Source: Streptomyces sp. NBC_01260
GTDB taxonomy: Bacteria > Actinomycetota > Actinomycetes > Streptomycetales > Streptomycetaceae
Length of the DNA stretch: 64,000 nt
Reading direction: 5' to 3'
Assembly (NCBI RefSeq): GCF_036226405.1
Contig: NZ_CP108464.1
Location: forward strand, 8,804,001 to 8,868,000
Shown: piece after piece, positions 55,668-63,425 of the stretch
How the letters are laid out: each line of letters begins with the position of its first letter
How positions within the stretch are numbered: the stretch's first letter is position 1
Position numbers and translations under genes: made by a program
The notes under the pieces: generated by a model
Told to the model about the DNA's origin: nothing
The model's input: only the letters and a program-made list of their open reading frames with translations
The model's database searches: none

Positions 55668-55732
55668 GGGGCCCTTTCACTCCGTCCGTCCGGGGAACGC
55701 GCCCGGTCGGACGTTCATGGGAAAGGACCCCT
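55667..55732. terminator. Nested double hairpin between converging operons
   Basis: Outer arms 55667-55678 and 55721-55732 pair at 11 of 12 bases, and inner arms 55684-55694 and 55702-55712 pair at 10 of 11 around a 7-base loop. It starts within the exporter stop codon and ends 15 bases before the SARP stop, so it should terminate both transcripts. Confidence 0.85.
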
Positions 55733-55747
55733 GAGGCCCCCACGGCG

Positions 55748-57928
55748 TCACACCCTCCGCAGCCGCTGCTCCACGTCCTCCTGCCACGCCAGCCTGCGCG
55801 CATAGCTCAACAGTGGGGCGGGCAGGGAGAACCGGCCCGGCGCGTACTCCCGCAGCAGACTCGCCCCGACCAGGCGGCGCAGCGCGCGTGACGCCTCCAG
55901 CGGGGTCGTCCCCGCCAGGTCCGCCACGGTGTACACGCTGACGAGCCGCCCCCCGGTACGGGCGAACAACCGGAAGCAGTCGCGCACGGGTTCCGGCAGG
56001 GACAAGTAGGAGAGTTCGAACGCCGCGTGGACCGCGGCGAACAGGTCGTCGGCCTCGACCGGCAGGTCCCGGTGCGCCGCGGCCTCCTTGAACTCCACGC
56101 ACAGCTGGGTCAGCGCCACCCCGGGACGCTCCCCGAGGCGTGCCGCGAGAAGGCGGACCGCCAACGGCAGGCCGCCGCACAAGCGGTTCAGCGCCATCGC
56201 GGCGAGCGGCTCGGCTCCCACCCGCCCTTTTCCCAGAAGCCGGGCCAGCAGCGTGAGGGCCTCGTCCTCGCCGAGCACGTCGAGGTCGAGGCGCGGCACA
56301 CCGCCCTGGGCCACCAGTCCCGGCAGGCTGCCGCGGCTCGTCACAAGGACCGCGCATCCCGCCGTCCCCGGCACGAGCGGACGGACCTGACTCTCCTCGC
56401 ACGCGTTGTCCAGCATGATCAGCACCCGCCTGCCCGACAGGAGGGTGCGGTACAGGTTCGCGGCCTCGTCGAGGGCGTCAGGGATCTCCGCGGCAGAAAC
56501 TCCCAACGCGCGGAGGAACGAGGCGAGGACCTCCCTGGGGTGCAGGGGCCGCCGGTCGGCGTAACCGTACAGATCGGCGTACAGCTGTCCGTCCGGAAAG
56601 CGTTCGCGCACCCGGTGTGCCCAGCGCACGGCCAGGGAGGTCTTGCCCACGCCGGGGAAGCCGGTGAGCAGTGCGGCCGGGACCTGGCCGCTGTGCTCAC
56701 CGGTGCTGAGCAGCAGCCGGTCCAGCCGTTTCAGCTCGGTGCCGCGGCCGACGAAGACCGTACTCGCCGCCGGAATCTGGAACGGCCGCAGCCTGGGCGC
56801 CGCCACGGCCGGTCCCCGGGGGGGCGGAGCCGTGCCGGCCGCGGACTGCTCGGGCACCGGTCCCGTCCGAGGCCAGGGGAGCTCATGGTGCAGAATCCGC
56901 AGTTGGGCGCGCCGCAGCTCGTCGCCCGGCTGGACCCCCAGCTCCCGGTCGAGGCCCCGGGCCACCTCAGAGAAGATCCCTAACGCCTCCCGCTGCTCCC
57001 CGCAGCTCGCCAGCGCCAGCATCAGCCGCGCCTGCAGACCCTCGTGCAGCGGCTCCTCCTCGGTGGCGCCGCGCAGCGCCCGCAGCACCTGCTCGGGCCG
57101 CCGCAGTTGCAGGGACAGATCCGCGTACAGCAGCAGACTCTCCACCCGCTGCCGGGCGGCCGCGGTGGCGGCGGGGTGGTGATGCGGCAGCAGCGATTCA
57201 CCCGCCAGCAGCGGTCCGCGCCAGCAGCTGTAGGCACGTCTGGCCAGCTCGTGGGCCGCTTCGGCGTCCCCGGCCCTGTGCGCCTGCCGCACCCGCGCCG
57301 ACAGATCCTGGAACCGGGTCAGGTCGACCTGGTCGCGCTCCAGTGCCAGGGCGTACCCGGTGTGCGTACGAGCCAGGAAGGAAACCGCCGGTGCGCCTTC
57401 CTCGCAGCCGGGAGCGAGCAGCACCCGGCGTGCCTGGCTGACGTAGGTGTGGACCAGACTCTGGTACGACCGGGGTGGGTTCTCCGGCCACAGGGCGTGA
57501 GTGATCTCCCCCAGGCCGGCCGGCTCCGGGTGCTGCAGGGCCAGCAGGGAGAGCAGACTTCGTACTTTGGCCGCGTGGACGTGCACCTCGACACCGCGGT
57601 GCCGGACGGACAGCGGCCCGAGGATGCCGATGTGGAGTCGCTCGGAGCCCTGGCGTGCGGCGTCGCGCACGGGCGGGGACAACTGCCGCGCCGTGTTCGC
57701 GTCGAGGCCTAGCACATCCGCCAGCAGCCGTACGGTCCGCGTCTGCGGGCGGTTCACCCGGCCGTGTTCGATGTCCCGGAGGACCCGCACGCTCACTCCC
57801 GCACGTTCCGCCAGCTCGCGTTGCGTCAGTCCCGAGCGATAGCGGAACGAGCGAAGCCGCTCACCGAACGACCAGGCGCCCGCTAAGTCGTCGTCCGCGG
57901 CATACCTGCTGCTTACGCGGTTCTCCAT
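55748..57928 (-). CDS. SARP-type regulator with N-terminal XRE helix-turn-helix and NB-ARC domain
   Basis: 726 residues from ATG 57928 after AGGGGA. The N-terminal XRE domain (about 18-78; RSGLTQRELAERAGVSVRVL) is unusual for the family. It is followed by a SARP winged helix (about 95-190) and a bacterial transcriptional activation domain (about 195-345). An NB-ARC ATPase comes next (about 375-640; Walker A GFPGVGKTSLA, Walker B RVLIMLDNA), then a helical C-terminus. Such large SARPs activate biosynthetic operons when ATP-bound. Its placement facing the end of the sznE-F operon makes it the probable pathway-specific activator. Confidence 0.92.
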   Translation of the reverse strand: MENRVSSRYAADDDLAGAWSFGERLRSFRYRSGLTQRELAERAGVSVRVLRDIEHGRVNRPQTRTVRLLADVLGLDANTARQLSPPVRDAARQGSERLHIGILGPLSVRHRGVEVHVHAAKVRSLLSLLALQHPEPAGLGEITHALWPENPPRSYQSLVHTYVSQARRVLLAPGCEEGAPAVSFLARTHTGYALALERDQVDLTRFQDLSARVRQAHRAGDAEAAHELARRAYSCWRGPLLAGESLLPHHHPAATAAARQRVESLLLYADLSLQLRRPEQVLRALRGATEEEPLHEGLQARLMLALASCGEQREALGIFSEVARGLDRELGVQPGDELRRAQLRILHHELPWPRTGPVPEQSAAGTAPPPRGPAVAAPRLRPFQIPAASTVFVGRGTELKRLDRLLLSTGEHSGQVPAALLTGFPGVGKTSLAVRWAHRVRERFPDGQLYADLYGYADRRPLHPREVLASFLRALGVSAAEIPDALDEAANLYRTLLSGRRVLIMLDNACEESQVRPLVPGTAGCAVLVTSRGSLPGLVAQGGVPRLDLDVLGEDEALTLLARLLGKGRVGAEPLAAMALNRLCGGLPLAVRLLAARLGERPGVALTQLCVEFKEAAAHRDLPVEADDLFAAVHAAFELSYLSLPEPVRDCFRLFARTGGRLVSVYTVADLAGTTPLEASRALRRLVGASLLREYAPGRFSLPAPLLSYARRLAWQEDVEQRLRRV

Positions 57929-58674
57929 GATGTCCCCTGGTGGCAGAGTTGCAGCGCGGTTGCCTCATCGGTGGCTGCGAGCGGAAGATGCGCGGCAGGG
58001 CCTGCCGAACGCGCGAGAGCCGTCGGGGCAGGGCGACCGGGGCCGTCCAGAGCGTCGCGGGTAGCCGTGGGCGGGTGCGACAGAACAGGGCGGGGGAGAA
58101 CAATTCCTGGAGGAGCGTTTCGCCAATGCCCTGAACGGAACGGTCGACACCGCGCCTCCTCGAGGCCACGCAAGATCCCGAATAAATGGACGCATGGGGA
58201 GTGTGGTTCGGCTCCTCGGTCCGGGCGCAACTTTAGCTTTCCGGTGTGACCACCGGTCAAGAGGGTCGGTGTGTCTGACGCGAACCGGGCCGCACCGCCC
58301 GCTTTTCGGTTTCCGAAACCTGCTGTGCATCAGCCAGATGGCGGGAAACCGCATCTTGCGGCCCGGGGGGAATGCGGCGAATCCCTGGCCCCGGTAGGGA
58401 GATGCTTGGAAAGCGGCCGGATGGCACAGCCCTTCTGAGCACCGGTAAATCCAAAAAGGCGTTTCGCAACGCGGTGCTGTCCCACTGTTCCGACGCCGCC
58501 CGCTCCGCCGGCCGGGAAACGCGCCCGGCGCCCGCTATGCCAGAGGTCGACCACGGGCACGCCGCCCCCGGCCCGTGCGCGGTCCGCGCCCCGAAGCGTC
58601 CCCAAGGCGTACGGGACCCATGAGAAGGTTCCCGGGTTGCAACGTTCCTGCCCGGCCCGGTGTTCACGAAGACG
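57929..58674. promoter_or_regulatory. Divergent control region between SARP and ECF sigma genes
   Basis: About 745 bases with no credible gene on either strand. It must hold the divergent promoters. A 13-bp palindrome GGTTTC-C-GAAACC lies at 58308-58320 and may be a regulator site. No clear ECF -35/-10 pair could be assigned by eye. Confidence 0.45.
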
Positions 58675-59301
58675 ATGGACGAGATAGCTCTCCCGCTGAC
58701 GGAACTGCTCGCGGCCGACCTGGACGACGGGTTCACCGAACTCGTGCGCACCCAGGCCGGTGCCGTGCGCTCCGTCCTGCTCCGGCTCTCAGGGTCCGCG
58801 CGGGACGCCGACGATCTGGGGCAGGAGACGTTCCTGCGCGCGTACTCGGCTCTGCGCGAGTACTCCGCCGAGCGCCGCAGACAACTCCAGCCGCGTGCCT
58901 GGCTGCTCACCATCGCGGCGAACGTGTGGCGCAACCACATCCGCACCCTGTGCCGCCGGCCCGGCATCGCCGACTCGGTGGAGGTGTCGGCCGTCGAGCT
59001 TCTGGACGACTCCCGGGGGCCGGAGCAGCTCGCGATCGACGGGGCGCGCCGGGCCCGGCTGGTGACGGCGCTGTCCGGGCTGCCCGATCACCACCGGTTA
59101 CCCGTCGTCCTGCGGTACATCGGTGAGCTGAGCTATCAGGAGATGGCCACCGTCCTGGACTGTCCGGCCAGCACGGTGAGGGCCCAGGTCTCACGCGGAC
59201 TCGCCGCTCTGCGGACGCAGTCCGTCCTGGCTGTGGACCGGTCCGGGCACGGATCGGCCCCGGGACCGACGGGCGAGAATCGGAAGGAGACGACGGGATG
59301 A
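58675..59301 (+). CDS. ECF-type RNA polymerase sigma factor
   Basis: 208 residues from ATG 58675 (GTG 58660 possible). Sigma region 2 contains SGSARDADDLGQETFLRAYSAL, and region 4 contains LSGLPDHHRLPVVLRYIGEL followed by SYQEMATVLDCPASTVRAQV. The stop overlaps the next gene as ATGA, implying equal synthesis of the two proteins, as in sigma/anti-sigma pairs. Here the partner is not a membrane anti-sigma but an Ada-like protein, which suggests control by DNA methylation damage. Confidence 0.92.
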   Translation: MDEIALPLTELLAADLDDGFTELVRTQAGAVRSVLLRLSGSARDADDLGQETFLRAYSALREYSAERRRQLQPRAWLLTIAANVWRNHIRTLCRRPGIADSVEVSAVELLDDSRGPEQLAIDGARRARLVTALSGLPDHHRLPVVLRYIGELSYQEMATVLDCPASTVRAQVSRGLAALRTQSVLAVDRSGHGSAPGPTGENRKETTG

Positions 59302-60074
59302 GACTGCCGGACGAGCTGAACACATTGCACGAAGCCGCGCCCGAGGGATTCGCGGTACGCGTGCTGGACCGCGCCAGCGTCCCTGCACATCGCTACGACT
59401 GCTACGTACGGGCCGACTCTCCGGTGGGCCACCTCTACATCGCCCACGGGCGAGGTGCGGTGACCGGCGCCGCCGCCACGAGCTGGTACGCCGACGGGCG
59501 GGCGTTCGAAGACGCCTACCGGGCCAGGACGCACCGGTCCGTCCTCTCCGGGCTCAAGCCCCCGCCGGGCCTCGCGCGGGCCCTGCGCGGCCGGGACCGG
59601 ACCCTGCGCTACGACTTCGGTCCGCTCGCTGACGAACAGGCCACCGTCCTGCTGGCCACCCGGACCATCCCGTTCGGACAGTTGCGCCCGGCGGCCTGGC
59701 TGGCCTGTGAGGCCGGGCTGCCGGACCTCGCACCCGACGTGGTGCTGGCGGCGGTCCGGGCCAACCCCGTCCCCGTACTGGTACCGGCGCACCGGCTCTG
59801 CCAGGACGACGGGTTGCCGGTGGCCTGCGGGCTGCCCGCCGGGTTCGAGCAGGCGCTGCGCGCCTGGGAAGGCGTGGACGACGAGCGGGTGGATCGTTTC
59901 GTACGGGCGGGCGCGCGATTCCTGGGCAGCGGGACCACCCGGATCTTCTGCTACCCGACGTGTGCGCACGCGCGTCGCATCACCGCCCGCCACGAGGTCC
60001 CGTTCATCTCGGCCAGCGAGGCCGCCGCCGCGGGCTTCCGGGGTTGCCTCAGCTGCCGGCCGACGACTGCCTGA
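59298..60074 (+). CDS. MGMT-like domain (acceptor Cys lost) fused to C-terminal Ada metal-binding domain
   Basis: 258 residues from ATG 59298. Residues 10-200 resemble an MGMT protein (TRTIPFGQLRPAAWLACEAG, then VRANPVPVLVPAHRLCQ), but the acceptor motif PCHR is PAHR: residue 164 is alanine, with a cysteine only at 168. Residues 205-258 form an Ada N-terminal-type domain (RFLGSGTTRIFCYPTCAHAR, then GFRGCLSCRP) with all four zinc cysteines, 218, 222, 250 and 253. In Ada the first of these accepts methyl from phosphotriesters and switches the protein into an activator. The domain order is the reverse of Ada. Coupling to an ECF sigma gene suggests a damage sensor rather than a guanine repair enzyme. 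Confidence 0.88.
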   Translation: MRLPDELNTLHEAAPEGFAVRVLDRASVPAHRYDCYVRADSPVGHLYIAHGRGAVTGAAATSWYADGRAFEDAYRARTHRSVLSGLKPPPGLARALRGRDRTLRYDFGPLADEQATVLLATRTIPFGQLRPAAWLACEAGLPDLAPDVVLAAVRANPVPVLVPAHRLCQDDGLPVACGLPAGFEQALRAWEGVDDERVDRFVRAGARFLGSGTTRIFCYPTCAHARRITARHEVPFISASEAAAAGFRGCLSCRPTTA

Positions 60075-60099
60075 CCGGCAGCCGGACCGGCTCCGCCTG

Positions 60100-60190
60100 C
60101 CGGGCTCCAGTTCGTCCCTGCCGATGAGGCCGCTTCCGTCGGTGTCGAACCTGTCGAAGGTCTCGCGCAGGTTCCGGTCCGTGGAAATGC
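60100..60190 (-). pseudogene. EF-hand protein fragment
   Basis: The minus strand encodes NLRETFDRFDTDGSGLIGRD, a well-formed EF-hand calcium loop with its entering helix. There is no second EF-hand in frame and no convincing start, and the rest of the frame is non-protein-like. It looks like the stub of a calmodulin-like actinomycete protein. Confidence 0.4.
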
Positions 60191-61117
60191 TTTCGCTCGT
60201 GGCGTGGCCCGCTCTCGCCCGGTGGCGCCGAACGAACCACCCCGAGTGAACTCGGCACCGACTTCGACTCGTTGCGACCCCAACAAGGGTGCGGTGCCGC
60301 ATGGACCACCGGAGCCATGTCTACCAGCACTCGGATCGGCAGCGCGAAATTTCCCCCGATCCACGCCGGTATGTCGGCAACGGGGTGCAGAAGCGCAACG
60401 GGCCACGTACGCAGGGGGCCGGGACCTCTCCGTGAGCTTGATCCTTAACGTCGGGCCTGATCGCGTTCGGTCGGTGCCGCCGGGTGTTTGACGGTTTTGC
60501 CCACATCATGACGGGTGGTGGGGTGCCGGTTCTTCGATCCCGGTGGCCGTCCTGGGCCGGGCCGGGAGGGTTTGGGCACACGGGCCGGGTTGGCCAAGTG
60601 GGGCCGGAGGTGTCGGAACCCGCGCCGGACCCTGGTCGGCGTCAGGATCGCTCCTGACCGGGAGGCCTTCTCCTAGGGCTTCCGCCGGTCGACGGTGAGC
60701 GGGGCCGCGAGGCGGAGCTGGGTATGGACGATGATGACCGCCCTTGCTGCCGGATCCACGTCAGTGGCTTCGAGTCGTAGCACTGTCCGGGGGCGGCCGC
60801 TCTGCCTGCCGGCTTCGACGGGAGCCCCCGGACCCCGCCCCGGTACGAGTCGAGACGGAGGACGCCACTATGACATCCGACCTGCGCCCAGCAGGACCGG
60901 ATCGGGCGCCGCTTCCTCTTGCCGCGGCGACCTGTGGGGGCTGCGTCCGCCTTGAATGGCACCGGAGTTCGGCGGGTGGCTTCGTCAAGGTGAATGTGTG
61001 CGTTCCGCTATCGGGTGATCTTGGGGTCTTTCGGTGTGGCGACGCGAGTCATCGCACACGGTCACTAAAACCATCCGGCCTGTCACGCACTGCAATTCAA
61101 TGGAAGAGGTGGTCGTA
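60191..61117. other. Gene-poor decayed stretch
   Basis: Short frames exist on both strands but none has a ribosome site and recognisable motifs. An ATG at 60870 opens an 82-codon frame of low credibility (contains ATCGGCVRLEWHRSS). I see no RNA gene or clear repeat here. Confidence 0.35.
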
Positions 61118-61510
61118 ATGGACAGCACCATGCGAGGACGGTTGGCGGTGCTGATGACGGCGACGACGGTCGCGGTCGGTATCGCCGGAGGATTTGCTGC
61201 GCAGGCGCAGGCGCAGGCGGCGGCCGGTGGCCCCGCGGCTTCGTACTGTGGGCAGGGCTCCGAGAAGGCGTGCGCATCCGGCGGGGCGCACCACAAGTCC
61301 CAGGGCGGGAAGCGGCCGTGCTGCGGCGGCGACACGGTCATTGCGAACAACGGGCCCAAAGACGGTTGTCACCAACAACCAGGCGTTCCTGCCGATCCTG
61401 GACTTCATCCTGCAGGGGTCACCCGGCGGCGGAATCGACGAGCCGACGCCGGAGCCGGGGCCGACGATGAAGCCGACGCCCAGTCCGATTGCCGAAGGAA
61501 TCTGCGCGTC
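61118..61510 (+). pseudogene. Secreted cysteine-rich protein, apparently frameshifted
   Basis: ATG 61118 after AGAGGTGG gives a clear signal peptide (MRGRLAVLMTATTVAVG, ending AQAQAQAAAG) and a short cysteine-rich segment (SYCGQGSEKACASG, KRPCCGGD). Near 61355-61365, at CCCAAAG, the protein-like sequence moves to another frame: TNNQAFLPILDFILQGSPGG, then proline-rich PTPEPGPTMKPTPSP. Removing one A would join the two into one secreted protein. Either a frameshift mutation or a sequencing indel in the A-run is likely. The function is not recognised. Confidence 0.4.
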
Positions 61511-61682
61511 CTGCCCGCGCTCCGCGGCCAGGTGCTCAAGCTGCGCCCGGCAGGCGTCGTCAAGCAGACGGTCAGCGGCAGTGGCCCCGAGGAAGTCCTC
61601 GAACCTGCACACCGGCGTAGCAAGCGTCACCGCCGGCACTCCGGCATGCGACACCGCACCCGTGTCCGCCGGGGACTGCGCC

Positions 61683-61872
61683 ATCGTTTCCATCACGTTC
61701 GAACTCCACCCACTGCGCGAGGGCCGCCAGACCCCGCTGGAACGCCTGCTGCGCCTTCCCCGGCCCCCTTTGTTGCACGGGTAGCCGCCGGAGCGGAAGA
61801 CGGGACCACAGCGGCCTTGATGCCCAGCGCAGTCAGCCGCTCCCGCTGCTCGGGAAGGAGCTGCGCCCAGGT
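61683..61872 (-). pseudogene. Helicase-associated domain fragment, frameshifted
   Basis: The minus strand encodes LLPEQRERLTALGIKAAVV and, after a frameshift in a G-rich run near 61770, GKAQQAFQRGLAALAQWVE. Both blocks are typical of the repeated helicase-associated (HA) domains of large Streptomyces helicase-like proteins. No helicase core is present. Confidence 0.5.
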
Positions 61873-61933
61873 GCCCGGCGCTCAGCAGGTAGGGCAGCGT
61901 CCGGCAGATGCGGTGAGGGCGGTGTTTCGAGGG

Positions 61934-62500
61934 TCAGGACGGAATCTGGCGGCGGCGAAGGCGCAGCAGTATCCCGCCCACCGCCAGTGTCGCCACGGCG
62001 CCCGACGCGATACCGATGGCCAATCCGCCACCGAAGCCAGGCCCTTCGTTCGATGCCGCGGTCTCGTCCTGACCCGATACCGTCACTTTCGAGCGCAGGA
62101 CGATCGGGGGGTAGTCGCACACGTAGTCGCGGTCCTTTTCCGTCACGCAGTCGGCGCTCTTGTGTCGAAGCGTGAATGTCACCGGATACGTTCCGGGCTT
62201 CACCGTCTTCTTGATCCGGCCCGCGCCCACCCAGGCTCTCTTGGTGTCACCGAGGGCGGTGTCGTCGGTCAGCGCCGGGCTTGAGACCTCAACTGCCGTC
62301 GGGTGCGGGTTGCCGGGACGTTCCTTGACCGTGAGGTCCACCACCCCGCCAGGCGCCGCGGGGCCACCGACGGAGCCGTACCCCTGCTTGGGGAAGGGGA
62401 GCTGATCGGCGTGGGCCGCTCCTGCCTGCCCGAGCAACACCGAGGGCAAGGCAATCGCGGCAAGTCCGCAGCGGATGGACGAACGTGTGAAGTCGATCAT
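61934..62500 (-). CDS. Membrane-anchored secreted protein of unknown function
   Basis: 188 residues from ATG 62500 with GGGGAAG upstream. A Sec signal peptide (about 1-30; LAAIALPSVLLGQAGAAHA) is followed by a beta-rich extracellular domain (VVDLTVKERPGN, TYPVTFTLRHKSADCV, PIVLRSKVTVSG). A glycine-rich transmembrane helix (GGGLAIGIASGAVATLAVGG) then leads to a basic stop-transfer tail RLRRRQIPS. This is a type I surface protein layout. There is no sortase motif. The gene starts 11 bases after the ISAzo13 remnant and appears intact, despite decayed neighbours. Confidence 0.7.
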   Translation of the reverse strand: MIDFTRSSIRCGLAAIALPSVLLGQAGAAHADQLPFPKQGYGSVGGPAAPGGVVDLTVKERPGNPHPTAVEVSSPALTDDTALGDTKRAWVGAGRIKKTVKPGTYPVTFTLRHKSADCVTEKDRDYVCDYPPIVLRSKVTVSGQDETAASNEGPGFGGGLAIGIASGAVATLAVGGILLRLRRRQIPS

Positions 62501-62510
62501 ATGCGCTTCC

Positions 62511-62881
62511 CCGTGCCAGTAGCTGGTCAGCGGCTGCCCGCGCAGGCTGTGGGTGATCCGGGAGAACAGCCGGTGTTCCATTTTGTTCCATTTTGAAGTA
62601 CCCGGCGGGAAGTGCATGAAGGTGATGCTCAGCCCGCACTCGTCGGCGAAGTCGGCCAGGCCCATCTTGAACAGGCGGGAGTCCGCCGAGTTAGCGCCTC
62701 CAGAATCGGCGGTGACCAGCAAGCGGTCGGTGCTGGGGTAGTCGAGGCGCCCTTGGACCTTCCACCAGCGGCGCAGGGACTCTACCGCGAAGGCAGCGGT
62801 GTTGCGGTCGGTGCCCACGTTCACCCAGCCGCTGTCGCGGCCCAGGTCGTAGATGCCGTACGGAGTGTCCGGGCCGAAGAA
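62511..62881 (-). pseudogene. ISAzo13-family transposase fragment
   Basis: About 120 codons on the minus strand: FFGPDTPYGIYDLGRDSGW, VNVGTDRNTAAFAVESLRRW, LLVTADSGGANSADSRLF and MHFPPGTSKWNKMEHRLFS. These are consecutive conserved blocks of ISAzo13 transposases, including the catalytic DSGG-type aspartate and the WNKxEH glutamate. The N-terminal third and the C-terminus are missing, and it meets an IS3 fragment at about 62885. Confidence 0.75.
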
Positions 62882-62892
62882 GTCGTGATCGA

Positions 62893-63069
62893 GAGACGCT
62901 CAAGGGCCGGAAGGGCTGGTCGAACGAGCGCGAGGCGCGACTCGACGCGTTCCGCTGGCTGCACCGCTACAACACCCGGCGCCGGCATTCCCGGCTCGGT
63001 CAGCGATCTCCGATCGCCTTCGAGAACACCTTCCGATCAACATCACCTGCCCTGGCCCGAGCCGCATAG
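62893..63069 (+). pseudogene. IS3-family OrfB C-terminal fragment
   Basis: Fifty-eight codons plus stop on the + strand: ETLKGRKGWSNEREARLDAF, RWLHRYNTRRRHSRLGQRSP and IAFENTF. This is the extreme C-terminus of an IS3 OrfB downstream of the DDE glutamate. It is of a different subgroup from the element at 44052-45022 and has no upstream part. Confidence 0.75.
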
Positions 63070-63094
63070 ACGTGTTCAAGATCCAGGGTCAAGG

Positions 63095-63292
63095 CCCGTT
63101 CTGAAGCGGCTCACCTCGGTGTACGAACCCGGGGTCCGTGCCCGCTCATGCCGCCGCGACCGGACACCGTCATGCCAGTGCAGCCAGAACGGCTGCGAGG
63201 CGATTCCCACCACCTGCGGATCGCGGTCCATCAAGATCAGATGGTCCCGCTCCAGCCACGACTCGTAGCCGACGTGGTCCCGAGCCGTCGCG
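63095..63292 (-). pseudogene. TnsA-like transposon endonuclease fragment
   Basis: The minus strand encodes RDHVGYESWLERDHLILMDR, then DPQVVGIASQPFWLHWHDGV and RSRRH. This is the conserved core of TnsA-like endonuclease subunits found in Streptomyces heteromeric transposons. The frame has no start and breaks after about 65 codons. It marks decay of a Tn7-like element. Confidence 0.6.
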
Positions 63293-63425
63293 CAGTACTA
63301 CCAGCCACGCGACTGCCCAGCCCCCGCTCCAGGGGAGCGGGGCAGTTTCCGTCCCCCGCGTCGAGCCTCTACCTTGAACTCCGACGGGAATCACAAGTGG
63401 CGTCAAGTGCAAGGGGGTTGGGTCA

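Noticed and set aside
45267..60074. Calling the cluster streptozotocin outright
   Set aside because: Only the SznE/SznF steps can be supported from sequence. The remaining genes could serve a related nitrosourea, and I cannot compare them with the known cluster here.
61097..61696. A 199-codon minus-strand frame with a protein-like start (VCRFEDFLGATAADRLLDD)
   Set aside because: It has a plausible helical stretch but no ribosome site or known motif, and it overlaps the frameshifted secreted gene. Not strong enough to list.
61034..62284. A 416-codon + strand frame
   Set aside because: Only the first part from 61118 is protein-like. The rest is low-complexity and lies antisense to the helicase-associated fragment and the membrane protein gene.
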